7,245 bases of DNA from Emcibacteraceae bacterium (GCA_016763335.1 JAESUD010000155.1:1-7245); one strand, 5' to 3'. Positions 1 through 5,913 are shown, counted from the stretch's first letter. Program-made: numbers and translations. Notes: generated by a model not told the origin, from the sequence alone.

Positions 1-377
1 ACCCGCACGAGATCATGTTCTACTTTATCATTAAGTTGCTGTGTGCCCTGCCAATCAATATCAAGGAGCACATCATTACCAGCTTTAAGTGCGGCTTCAA
101 CCGGCACTGCTGGCGTGCCGTATGAATGCTCAAACACTGTTGCATGTTCCAGAAACCCATCCTTAGCAACCAAATCATCAAACTCTTCCTGACTGACAAA
201 ATTATAATCCTTACCATCAACTTCCCCCGGACGCGCAGGCCGGGTTGTCATCGATACGGACATATTAATATCATCATCTTTTTTCAGCAGAAGCTTTGAC
301 AAAGTTGATTTACCAGCACCAGACGGAGAAGAAAGAACAAGAAGTAGCCCTCTTCTGTTTATTTTTTCATTCGACAT
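1..377 (-). CDS. gmk: Guanylate kinase, N-terminal 125 codons (cut by left edge)
   Basis: Phosphorylates GMP (and dGMP) to GDP with ATP in the cytoplasm, an essential step in guanine nucleotide synthesis. Translating the minus strand from the ATG at 377 gives a protein whose P-loop PSGAGKST lies at residues 18-25. The guanylate kinase signature runs from TTRPARPGE (44-52) through DGKDYNFV (54-61), and the conserved [11 protein letters not shown] stretch of the GMP-binding region follows. The family is about 200 residues long, so roughly 80 C-terminal residues lie beyond position 1. The start is supported by AGGTG (386-382), four bases upstream. The gene overlaps the 3' end of yicC by 11 bp in another frame, so the two are probably co-transcribed and translationally coupled. 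Identification is secure; only the end is unseen. Confidence 0.96.
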   Translation of the reverse strand, partial: MSNEKINRRGLLLVLSSPSGAGKSTLSKLLLKKDDDINMSVSMTTRPARPGEVDGKDYNFVSQEEFDDLVAKDGFLEHATVFEHSYGTPAVPVEAALKAGNDVLLDIDWQGTQQLNDKVEHDLVR

Positions 378-1263
378 TCAACACCTGTTCTCTAAATTGA
401 TCTATGGCGGTCTTTAACGATAGGCCGATATTTGTTAATGTAATACTTGAAGATTTAGAACATAACGTGTTGGTTTCGCGGTTTAATTCCTGAACAAGAA
501 ATTCCATTTTTCGTCCAACGGGGCCTTCTTCATTGAGTAATTTTCTTGCTGAGATAATATGAGCATTAAGTCTGTCTGTTTCTTCTTTTACATCGGCTTT
601 TGTCGCGAGTATAACGACCTCTTGAGCCATTCTATCTTGGTCAATTCCTTGATTATTGCTAAACAGATTACTTACTTTTTCTTCAAATTTTTCTTTTAAA
701 GCATGTGGTTGTTTTGCTGCTATTTCTTCGCCTTCTTTAAGTAAGCGTTCAATTTCATCAAGAATATCAATGAGCATTTTATAGGTGGCTGCGCCCTCTT
801 CTTGCCGCGATTTAATGAATGATTGAATAGCTTCTAAAAAACTTGACTTTAATGCAATATCACGGTCTTTAATAGTTTTGTCATCGTCATCATGCTCACT
901 AATTTCAACAATATCACGAATTGAAAGAAGGCTGTCTATTGATGGCATAGGCAGGTCATATTTATTTGCCGCGGCCTTGGCCACTACTATCAATTTTTCA
1001 AGCGCTTGTTCGTTAACATTGACCTGCGCTTCTGAGCTGTCCTTTTGAAGTTGTAAAGAAACATTTACGCTACCGCGAGAAATAGATTTTCTTAATGATG
1101 ATTTGATGTGCTGATCTATGGCGTCAAGTCCGGACGGGATGCGCATGCGAATATCAATCCCCTTGCCATTGACACTTTTGATTTCCCATACCCAATTGTA
1201 ATTTTCAAATTGGCCTTGTGCGCGGCCAAATCCTGTCATGCTTGATAAATTCATTTCACTCAT
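367..1263 (-). CDS. yicC: YicC family endoribonuclease
   Basis: A 298-residue member of the YicC/YloC family, close to the usual length of about 290. The family's hallmarks are all visible: SMTGFGRA near the N-terminus (8-15), the [11 protein letters not shown] segment (29-39), [21 protein letters not shown] (215-235, read as two adjoining pieces), and the C-terminal DUF1732 block with [14 protein letters not shown] (250-263) and NTLCSKS (265-271). The middle part is charged and probably helical. The E. coli homologue is a cytoplasmic endoribonuclease linked to RNA turnover and stationary-phase fitness; that role here is inferred from family. The ATG at 1263 has no strong Shine-Dalgarno sequence, and the in-frame ATG at 1254 is a possible alternative. 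The gene stops inside the start region of gmk. In many alphaproteobacteria it directly follows mltG, but here three genes intervene. Confidence 0.95.
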   Translation of the reverse strand: MSEMNLSSMTGFGRAQGQFENYNWVWEIKSVNGKGIDIRMRIPSGLDAIDQHIKSSLRKSISRGSVNVSLQLQKDSSEAQVNVNEQALEKLIVVAKAAANKYDLPMPSIDSLLSIRDIVEISEHDDDDKTIKDRDIALKSSFLEAIQSFIKSRQEEGAATYKMLIDILDEIERLLKEGEEIAAKQPHALKEKFEEKVSNLFSNNQGIDQDRMAQEVVILATKADVKEETDRLNAHIISARKLLNEEGPVGRKMEFLVQELNRETNTLCSKSSSITLTNIGLSLKTAIDQFREQVLNVE

Positions 1264-1269
1264 TATTGT
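1242..1269 (+). promoter_or_regulatory. Possible sigma70-like promoter for the SDR gene
   Basis: TTGATA (1242-1247, 5 of 6 to the -35 consensus) is followed after 16 bp by TATTGT (1264-1269, 4 of 6 to the -10 consensus). Transcription would begin near 1276 and leave about 32 nt before the TTG start, enough to include the Shine-Dalgarno sequence. The -35 would lie inside the 5' coding end of yicC on the other strand. This is a pattern match in AT-rich DNA and could be chance. Confidence 0.3.
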
Positions 1270-1307
1270 TAGTTTTAAAGTTAATAGATATAGCAGGAAG
1301 TTGAGAA
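1264..1307. other. 44-bp divergent spacer between yicC and the SDR gene
   Basis: This AT-rich spacer separates two divergently read genes. It holds the ribosome binding site of the dehydrogenase. Any separate promoter for yicC would have to lie here or within the first codons of the dehydrogenase gene, because the usual upstream neighbour mltG is more than 2 kb away. On the minus strand I see loose -10-like hexamers (TATATC, TATTAA) but no convincing -35 at a proper distance, so I do not call a yicC promoter. Confidence 0.5.
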
Positions 1308-1310
1308 TTG
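1295..1310 (+). promoter_or_regulatory. Ribosome binding site fixing a TTG start
   Basis: AGGAAG at 1295-1300 sits seven bases before the TTG at 1308-1310. No in-frame ATG or GTG lies nearby that would keep the Rossmann-fold N-terminus intact. The TTG at 1301 is out of frame. The strong, well-spaced site makes TTG the likely true initiator. Confidence 0.75.
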
Positions 1311-2060
1311 AAAAACCCTAAATCCATTCTTATTACCGGAGCAAGCAGTGGCATTGGCGAAGCGTTAGCGAACGAATATGCGGCAAGCGGTATTAAACTA
1401 TACATTTCCGGCCAAAATAAAGCACGCCTTGATCACGTTAAAAAAACTTGTGAAAGCAAAGGTGCCATTGTTTATGCCGAACTAATCAATGTAAAAGATG
1501 AAACAGCCATGAAAGGTTGGCTTAATCAATGCGCACCACTTGATTTGGTGATTGCCAACGCGGGTATAGGCCTGTCTTATTCAACAGATCAAGATTTAGC
1601 AGAACATACCAAAGCAATATTCGATGTTAATGTGCATGGCGTTTTTAACACCGTCCATCCGGCAATTTCCATCATGCAACCAGCGGGCAAAGGACAAATA
1701 GCCATTATATCGTCCCTCGCCGGGTATTTCGGCATGTCATCTGCCCCTATATATTCCACTAGCAAAGTATGTGTTAAAGCGTACGGTGAAGCATTACGGG
1801 GATTATATCAGCCCCTAGGCATTGAAATTAATGTCATTTGCCCCGGTTTTGTGAGGAGCCGCATTACCGAACAAAATAAATTTCCCATGCCACTTTTTAT
1901 GGAAGGTGAAAAAGCGGCAAGAATCATCAAACAAGGACTGGATAAAAACAAAGCCCACATTGCTTTCCCCTGGCAAACCAAATGGTCATTTGCTTTATTG
2001 ATACGGTTGCTTCCAAGTTGGTTATTGATTAAAATTTTCAGCAAGGCACCACAAAAATAA
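1308..2060 (+). CDS. Short-chain dehydrogenase/reductase (classical SDR)
   Basis: A 250-residue NAD(P)-dependent oxidoreductase with a single Rossmann-fold domain. The cofactor motif TGASSGIG is at residues 10-17 and NAG at 84-86. The catalytic set is complete: Asn108 (in VNVHG), Ser136 (ISSLAG), Tyr149 and Lys153 (YSTSK), with PG at 179-180 after strand 6. The substrate is unknown. The hydrophobic C-terminus (about 227-244, with W, L, L, I, L, L, P, W, L, L) looks like an amphipathic or membrane-associating helix and differs from FabG, so this is not a second 3-ketoacyl-ACP reductase of the standard type. It begins with TTG after a good AGGAAG site. It is the only plus-strand gene in the window: divergent from yicC and convergent with the HTH-WYL regulator, whose shifted frame ends 2 bp away. 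No copy of the TACTG-N12-CAGTA dyad seen upstream of the regulator and GST genes lies upstream, so it may not share their control. Confidence 0.92.
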   Translation: MKNPKSILITGASSGIGEALANEYAASGIKLYISGQNKARLDHVKKTCESKGAIVYAELINVKDETAMKGWLNQCAPLDLVIANAGIGLSYSTDQDLAEHTKAIFDVNVHGVFNTVHPAISIMQPAGKGQIAIISSLAGYFGMSSAPIYSTSKVCVKAYGEALRGLYQPLGIEINVICPGFVRSRITEQNKFPMPLFMEGEKAARIIKQGLDKNKAHIAFPWQTKWSFALLIRLLPSWLLIKIFSKAPQK

Positions 2061-2062
2061 CG

Positions 2063-2275
2063 TCACGGCATTAATTTCTTTCTTTCCTTATCCCACCACT
2101 CTTTTCGTAATTGCTTTACTGGTGTTGAAAATGTGCTTTGCGTAACTTGCCATGAAATAATACGGTCCGTGCGAAAGTGCCTAAAGTCCACACGTTTTTC
2201 GCACCAAGCGATAACCAGTCTAACTGTTTCAAAATAGGCAATGGCAATTGGCCAGATGATACGGTCACTTTTTAC
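2063..2275 (-). CDS. C-terminal half of the WYL domain of the adjacent regulator, in the -1 frame
   Basis: After the TAA at 2274-2272 that ends the upstream open frame, the -1 frame from 2275 reads 70 codons without a stop and finishes with TGA at 2065-2063. It contains SDRIIWPIAIAYFE (shifted residues 3-16), VIAWCEKRVDFRHFR (21-35) and TDRI (36-39). These are the expected second half of a YafY-type WYL domain: I-W-P followed by A-x-x-Y-F-E, A-W-C-E-x-R, then D-F-R-H-F-R-x-D-R-I. Joined to the 161 residues before it, the product is 231 residues, the normal length for this family. The segment has no start codon or ribosome binding site that would make it a separate gene. It is therefore either translated by frameshifting or is the tail of a gene broken by one lost base. 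No further damage is visible, so any break would be recent. It fills what would otherwise be a 211-bp gap. Confidence 0.85.
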   Translation of the reverse strand, partial: VKSDRIIWPIAIAYFETVRLVIAWCEKRVDFRHFRTDRIISWQVTQSTFSTPVKQLRKEWWDKERKKLMP

Positions 2276-2757
2276 TTTTTTGCATCTTCATAAGTGATTT
2301 TCAGTTTCAGTCGGTGACGGATTGAATTTCTAAGCTGCTGCATGTCAATCCTATCTATCTCCAAACCATGAAGCTTTGCTGCCATTGATACGGGTTCAAG
2401 AACTATTGTTTGCATAGCATCCGGAATGACGTCTCCAATTTTTGAAATTAGATCCCTTGCTCCTCTCGCCAGATCCGGATCACCCAAATTTGCTACATAT
2501 TGTGCGCCTAGCAATGCCGCTTCAACTTCACTTTCGGTTAGCATTAAGGGTGGCATATCATAGCCACTTTCGAGGATATACCCAATGCCCGCTTCGCCGC
2601 GAATTGGTATTCTTTGGGATAATAATTCTGCAATATCCCGGTAAATTGTCCGCGGTGACGTTTCGAGTTCCTCGGCCAGTTGTTGTGCTGTAATTGGTTT
2701 TTTCGATGCGCTTCTTAATATCTGGATGATTTGAAAAAGCCTGTCAGATCGGCGCAT
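2272..2757 (-). CDS. YafY-type HTH-WYL transcription regulator, N-terminal open frame (frameshifted)
   Basis: A probable DNA-binding regulator of the HTH_11 plus WYL type. The winged helix-turn-helix occupies residues 1-65: the recognition helix lies in SPRTIYRDIAEL (34-45) and the wing in GEAGIGYIL (54-62). The linker PPLMLTESEVEAALLG (69-84) is typical. The WYL domain starts near 140 and is cut at residue 161, directly after A AAA AAG in the codons GCA AAA AAG. The rest of the domain is in the -1 frame. The 161-residue form would keep DNA binding but lack the distal half of its sensor domain. The ATG at 2757 follows AAGGAA by five bases. The promoter region holds a dyad that matches one upstream of the GST gene, which suggests autoregulation and control of that neighbour. 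The ligand is unknown; many family members remain uncharacterised. Confidence 0.88.
   Translation of the reverse strand: MRRSDRLFQIIQILRSASKKPITAQQLAEELETSPRTIYRDIAELLSQRIPIRGEAGIGYILESGYDMPPLMLTESEVEAALLGAQYVANLGDPDLARGARDLISKIGDVIPDAMQTIVLEPVSMAAKLHGLEIDRIDMQQLRNSIRHRLKLKITYEDAKK
2275..2281 (-). promoter_or_regulatory. Candidate -1 frameshift site A AAA AAG in the regulator gene
   Basis: In the zero frame the codons are GCA AAA AAG TAA, so the heptamer A AAA AAG is phased exactly as in the known -1 slippery sites of dnaX and several insertion sequences. Slipping back one base continues with GTA AAA AGT GAC CGT and restores the family's conserved sequence. Against a programmed site, I see no strong Shine-Dalgarno-like stimulator upstream (only GAAG) and only a weak downstream hairpin (TGGC/GCCA, loop of five, about 20 bases on). 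Loss of one A from an A7 run explains the same facts. Confidence 0.5.
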
Positions 2758-2762
2758 GCCAT

Positions 2763-2778
2763 TTCCTTTTCATAAATA
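2763..2778 (-). repeat. 16-bp leader repeat, copy 1 (regulator gene)
   Basis: On the minus strand TATTTATGAAAAGGAA lies five bases before the ATG at 2757 and includes the Shine-Dalgarno core AAGGAA. An identical 16-mer stands five bases before the start of the GST gene (3472-3457). Confidence 0.7.
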
Positions 2779-2813
2779 CTGCTGCCATTTTGTCAGTATA
2801 ATGGCAGCAGTAT
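2776..2813. promoter_or_regulatory. Nested operator-like dyads upstream of the regulator gene
   Basis: Two overlapping symmetries are present. The outer one is a perfect 14-bp inverted repeat: ATACTGCTGCCATT (2776-2789) and AATGGCAGCAGTAT (2800-2813) around a 10-base centre. The inner one, 2777-2798, reads on the minus strand TACTGACA, six bases, then CAGCAGTA. It has the same TACTG-N12-CAGTA layout as the site before the GST gene. The region thus carries three TACTG-type half-sites and overlaps the probable promoter and leader. It is a good candidate for autoregulation by the HTH-WYL protein. It is not a convincing terminator for the GST gene, because no T-run follows on the minus strand. 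Confidence 0.6.
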
Positions 2814-2816
2814 CAA
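2787..2816 (-). promoter_or_regulatory. Possible promoter of the HTH-WYL regulator gene
   Basis: Reading the minus strand, TTGATA (2816-2811, 5 of 6) is separated by 18 bp from CAAAAT (2792-2787, 4 of 6). The -10 falls within the 22-bp dyad at 2777-2798, so a protein bound there would block RNA polymerase. The transcript would start around 2780 and carry a short leader with the AAGGAA site. The hexamers are not ideal and no start site is known. Confidence 0.35.
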
Positions 2817-2833
2817 AAATTCAAGAATATTGT

Positions 2834-3451
2834 CTATGCCGCGTCACGTATTGGCAATGTGACCAACACACCGGGAATTTCACAGACACGTTTCATCCAG
2901 TTTACAATATTACTTTCAGTCGGTGAAGCACCGGCAAATGCAAGCTGCGTTATACTGCTCGCAATTGAAATATCAGCAATGGTCGGTTTATCTCCTGTTA
3001 GAAAATCACGTCCTTCTAAACCTGCGTCTAATATCGGGCGTAATTTTGCCATTGTATCATGGCCCAATTTAATGGCTTCTTTATTATCAAGTTCAGGCAG
3101 CCAAACAGTATAAAGTACAATATTAATAACGGCAGGGCTTAAACGACACTGACCCCAGTCTAGCCATTGCTCAACCTCTGCACGGTTTTTTATATCTGTC
3201 GGATACCAATCGTCTAAGCCATGCTTGAAACATAAATAACGCAAACTCGCATTTGATTCGTGAATTTTAACGTCGTCGTCGATTAAAGTCGGCACCTGTT
3301 GATTTGGATTAATAACCTTATATTCATCTGATGTATGCTCCGCTGTTTCAAAAGCGATATGTTTTAATTCATAAGGGAGGTTAGCCACTTCAAGCAAAGC
3401 TTGAACTCGGCGCGCATGCTGTGATGCTGGATGGTGATAGAGTTTATACAT
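2834..3451 (-). CDS. Glutathione S-transferase family protein
   Basis: A 205-residue cytosolic GST of ordinary length. The thioredoxin-like N-terminal domain (1-78) has the start YKLYHHPASQHARRVQALL, with Ser10 as a possible glutathione-activating residue. It also has the cis-proline motif QVPTL (52-56, Pro54) and the glutathione-binding ESNA (66-69). The helical C-terminal domain (about 86-200) carries the N-capping motif TIADISI (157-163, Asp160). The likely role is conjugation or glutathione-dependent detoxification of electrophiles; the substrate cannot be read from sequence. The ATG at 3451 follows AAGGAA by five bases. The gene lies between mltG and the HTH-WYL regulator. A near-perfect dyad upstream that resembles the regulator's own suggests it is a target of that regulator. 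Class assignment (theta- or beta-like) is uncertain. Confidence 0.93.
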   Translation of the reverse strand: MYKLYHHPASQHARRVQALLEVANLPYELKHIAFETAEHTSDEYKVINPNQQVPTLIDDDVKIHESNASLRYLCFKHGLDDWYPTDIKNRAEVEQWLDWGQCRLSPAVINIVLYTVWLPELDNKEAIKLGHDTMAKLRPILDAGLEGRDFLTGDKPTIADISIASSITQLAFAGASPTESNIVNWMKRVCEIPGVLVTLPIRDAA

Positions 3452-3456
3452 TGTCG

Positions 3457-3472
3457 TTCCTTTTCATAAATA
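3457..3472 (-). repeat. 16-bp leader repeat, copy 2 (GST gene)
   Basis: Identical to the leader of the regulator gene (2778-2763) and at the same five-base distance from the start codon. A longer identity than a Shine-Dalgarno sequence needs, together with the matching dyads, suggests the two upstream regions share an origin or are kept alike for shared control. Confidence 0.7.
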
Positions 3473-3500
3473 ATAGTGTGAAAAGGGTTATAACGAGCCC

Positions 3501-3524
3501 CTACTGACAGCGTTATGTCAGTAG
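3501..3524. promoter_or_regulatory. Operator-like palindrome upstream of the GST gene
   Basis: CTACTGACA (3501-3509) and TGTCAGTAG (3516-3524) form a perfect 9-bp inverted repeat with a six-base centre. Read on the minus strand, it agrees with the regulator-gene site (2777-2798) at 16 of 22 positions, including TACTGACA at one end and CAGTA at the other. It lies 50 bp before the GST start codon in the mltG-GST spacer. The most likely reader is the HTH-WYL protein encoded next door. It has no T-run on the minus strand, so it does not look like an mltG terminator. Confidence 0.62.
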
Positions 3525-3545
3525 TGTTATAAAATTTAAAATTAA

Positions 3546-4526
3546 TTACTTTCTGGAACGTTCAATTTTACGCCACTGGACAACATTTCGCTCATGTTGC
3601 GCCAATGTTTCTGCAAAAACATGCCCGCCGGTGCCATCCGCAACGAAATAAATGTCATCTGTATCCATCGGGTGAAGCACAGCTTCAATTGATGCGCGGC
3701 CGGGATGGGCAATAGCGCTGGGCGGCAAACCACTTTTTTGATAAGTATTATAGGGGTTGTCTTTGTCGGCAAGTTCGCTTCTTCTAAGGCCGCGATCAAG
3801 AAACCCTTTGCGGTCTATGCCGTAAATGATCGTCGCATCCGATTGAAGTCTAATATTTCGACGTAATCGGTTGATGAAAACTCCCGCGATATGCGCGCGT
3901 TCCGCCGCGATGCCGGTTTCACGTTCTATAATTGAGGCGAGAATTATGGCTTCCTCGATAGAATGTATTGGCAGTCCCGGATCGCGCATTTTCCATATTT
4001 CGTCAAGTAAAACAAGCTGACTTTGTTGCATGCGCATTAGAATATCATAACGGCTGGCATTATGGGTATAATGATAACTTTCCGGCATGATACTGCCTTC
4101 AATGGGCAGCGCTTCGATGGCATCGCTCAAGTTTTCTATAGCGTTAAGATATTCAACAATCTGATAGCTGGTCCAGCCTTCAACAATCGTCAAGCTATGT
4201 TGAATAACTTCGCCTTTAACCAAAATTTCCATAATTTCAGTCATGGACTGATTAGCAGGAATTAAAAACTCACCGGCTTTTAGATTTCTTTCCTGCCCAT
4301 TAATCATCACACCGACTTTAAAAATATTTTTATCTAAAATCAGTCCTGCTTCACTTAATAGCCTTGATGTACGAATAAGTCCCTGCCCGCCCTGCACAAG
4401 AAACACGGTTTCAGTAGCAATCTCATTTGATGCGTGAAAGGCGCGGTAGCCTAGAAATGCAAACAGCGCTGCAAATGCAGCGCTGCCTAGAATTAATAAT
4501 ATTATATATTTTCTAACACCCTTCAT
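3546..4526 (-). CDS. mltG: Endolytic murein transglycosylase MltG
   Basis: A 326-residue inner-membrane lytic transglycosylase that cuts nascent peptidoglycan strands and is thought to release or terminate glycan synthesis. A short basic N-terminus (MKGVRK) precedes one membrane anchor (about 7-27); the rest is periplasmic. The YceG/MltG catalytic domain shows LASIIERETG (196-205) with the presumed catalytic Glu201, then GVFINRL (215-221), LQSDATIIYGI (227-237), NPYNTY (257-262), GLPP (266-269) and HPGRASIEA (274-282). The open frame runs further upstream to 4673, but that stretch lies wholly inside fabF. The ATG at 4526, just before the anchor, gives the family's normal length and lies 7 bp after the fabF stop. 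It has no good Shine-Dalgarno sequence of its own, so coupling to fabF translation is likely. Confidence 0.95.
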   Translation of the reverse strand: MKGVRKYIILLILGSAAFAALFAFLGYRAFHASNEIATETVFLVQGGQGLIRTSRLLSEAGLILDKNIFKVGVMINGQERNLKAGEFLIPANQSMTEIMEILVKGEVIQHSLTIVEGWTSYQIVEYLNAIENLSDAIEALPIEGSIMPESYHYTHNASRYDILMRMQQSQLVLLDEIWKMRDPGLPIHSIEEAIILASIIERETGIAAERAHIAGVFINRLRRNIRLQSDATIIYGIDRKGFLDRGLRRSELADKDNPYNTYQKSGLPPSAIAHPGRASIEAVLHPMDTDDIYFVADGTGGHVFAETLAQHERNVVQWRKIERSRK

Positions 4527-4533
4527 TAAGGTA

Positions 4534-5799
4534 TTACACAGCCTTGATAATAACGGATGCGTTAGTACCGCCAAAACCGAAACTATTTGAAAGAACTGCT
4601 TTAATCCCGGTTTTTTGTTGGGCTTCATGGGCAACAAGGTTAATGCCTTCAATACCATCCGAAGGATTATCAAGATTAAGCGTTGGCGGAAGTTCGCCGC
4701 GGTTCATTGCAAGAACACTAAACACCGCCTCAACAGCCCCCGCAGCCCCAAGAAGGTGACCAATAGCAGATTTTGTTGATGACATAGCGACCGTATCAGC
4801 CGCATCGCCAAACATACGTTTTACAGCGTTAAATTCAATTTCATCACCAAGAGGTGTCGATGTACCGTGAGCATTAATATAACCAATATCGGCAGGTGTT
4901 AAACCAGAGCGTTTTAAGGCTGCTGCCATCGCGCGGTATCCGCCGCTTCCGTCCGGTGACGGCGCCGTTACGTGAAAAGCATCACCAGAAAGGCCGTAAC
5001 CGACGACTTCACCATAAATTTTGGCACCGCGTTTTTTAGCATGTTCATATTCTTCAAGAATAAGTATTCCTGCACCTTCACCCATAACAAAACCATCACG
5101 GTCTTTATCATAAGGACGTGATGCCCGTGTCGGCTCATCATTAAAATGCGTGCTTAGCGCCCTTGCCTGATTAAATCCGGCAATGCCAAGACGACAAATT
5201 GCCGCCTCTGCGCCGCCAGCAACCATAACATCCGCATCATCAAGTGCAATCAGCCTCGCCGCATCACCAATGGCATGAGTCCCTGATGCACAGGCCGTTA
5301 CAACCGCATGATTTGGTCCCATAAGCCCGTGACGAATTGAAATATTACCCGATACCAAGTTAATCAAACAACGGGGAATAAAATGCGGGCTAACCCGACG
5401 TGGACCGCGTTCATGAAGGTTGATCGCTTCATCGCTAATAGCCGGAAGGCCGCCAATCCCGGCGCCAATTAATGCACCAGAACGCCATTTCTGTTCCATA
5501 GTTTCAGCAACATAGCCACTATCGGCCATCGCCATATCAACAGCCGCAACACCGAATAAAATAAAATCATCAACCCGTTTACGCTCTTTTGGTGTCATCC
5601 AGTCATCGGCATTAAATGTGCCATCAGTCCCATCGCCTAGCGGAACTTCACAGGCTACCTGTGCAGAAATACCCTCTGCGTCAAATTTTGTAATTTTACC
5701 AGCACCACTCTCACCAGCAATTAATTTCTTCCATGTTTCTTCGACCCCAGAAGCCAGCGGGGACACAAGCCCAAGTCCGGTTATTACAACTCGTCTCAT
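4534..5799 (-). CDS. fabF: 3-oxoacyl-[acyl-carrier-protein] synthase II
   Basis: The condensing enzyme of fatty-acid elongation: it joins malonyl-ACP to an acyl-ACP with loss of CO2. The 421-residue protein has the thiolase fold in two halves. The nucleophile Cys170 sits in VVTACASGTHA. The catalytic histidines are His311 (NAHGTSTPLGD) and His348 (SAIGHLLGAAGAVE), with Lys343 in the same loop. The start MRRVVITGLGLVSPLA and the end LSNSFGFGGTNASVI are characteristic. The Cys-His-His set separates it from FabH, and the length and motifs fit FabF rather than FabB. The ATG at 5799 follows AAGG by eight bases. It follows acpP after a 140-bp spacer that holds a long imperfect hairpin, and mltG begins 7 bp after its stop. 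Confidence 0.97.
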   Translation of the reverse strand: MRRVVITGLGLVSPLASGVEETWKKLIAGESGAGKITKFDAEGISAQVACEVPLGDGTDGTFNADDWMTPKERKRVDDFILFGVAAVDMAMADSGYVAETMEQKWRSGALIGAGIGGLPAISDEAINLHERGPRRVSPHFIPRCLINLVSGNISIRHGLMGPNHAVVTACASGTHAIGDAARLIALDDADVMVAGGAEAAICRLGIAGFNQARALSTHFNDEPTRASRPYDKDRDGFVMGEGAGILILEEYEHAKKRGAKIYGEVVGYGLSGDAFHVTAPSPDGSGGYRAMAAALKRSGLTPADIGYINAHGTSTPLGDEIEFNAVKRMFGDAADTVAMSSTKSAIGHLLGAAGAVEAVFSVLAMNRGELPPTLNLDNPSDGIEGINLVAHEAQQKTGIKAVLSNSFGFGGTNASVIIKAV

Positions 5800-5861
5800 A
5801 CTTTAAACCTTTTTAATTGATTTATGGATGTTGATGCTACTCAAAAACGCCAGATATAACA

Positions 5862-5913
5862 AGACCGCGAACATCATTTTATCTAAATAAATAGATAATC
5901 GGATCCGCGGTCT
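5862..5913 (-). terminator. Long imperfect hairpin between acpP and fabF (terminator or attenuator)
   Basis: AGACCGCG (5862-5869) pairs with CGCGGTCT (5906-5913), 8 bp. Inside, ATC (5873-5875) can pair with GAT (5902-5904), and TTATCTA (5879-5885) with TAGATAA (5892-5898) around a six-base loop, about 18 bp in all. On the transcribed strand it is followed by TGTTATAT, a weak U-rich tract. It would suit a partial terminator or an RNA-stabilising 3' end that lets acpP mRNA exceed fabF mRNA. A smaller hairpin (AGAGT/ACTCT, 5924-5936) lies directly after the acpP stop. Confidence 0.5.

Noticed and set aside
20..220. Short open frames on the opposite or alternate frames inside gmk, the dehydrogenase, GST, fabF, acpP and fabG
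   Set aside because: They lie within well-identified genes, show no family motifs or ribosome binding sites, and are explained as frame shadows.
1289..1294. TTGTTA (1266-1271) plus TATAGC as the dehydrogenase promoter
   Set aside because: The spacing is 17 bp, but transcription would start near 1301, after the AGGAAG ribosome binding site, and so would leave the mRNA without it.
2063..2271. A separate small gene or an empty intergenic gap downstream of the regulator
   Set aside because: No start codon with a ribosome binding site leads into this frame, and its sequence continues the WYL domain of the upstream gene directly.
2797..2802. Plus-strand TATAAT as a promoter element
   Set aside because: The hexamer is perfect but there is no -35 at a proper distance and no plus-strand gene downstream. 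It falls in the operator dyad, where AT-rich matches occur by chance.
3501..3524. Intrinsic terminator for mltG
   Set aside because: The hairpin is perfect, but on the transcribed strand it is followed by a G-rich stretch (AGGGGCTCG), not a T-run. Its match to the regulator's dyad makes an operator more likely.
4527..4673. Extended mltG start giving a 375-residue protein
   Set aside because: The added 49 codons lie wholly inside the conserved C-terminal coding sequence of fabF, and they would push the membrane anchor away from the N-terminus. The ATG at 4526 gives the normal family layout.
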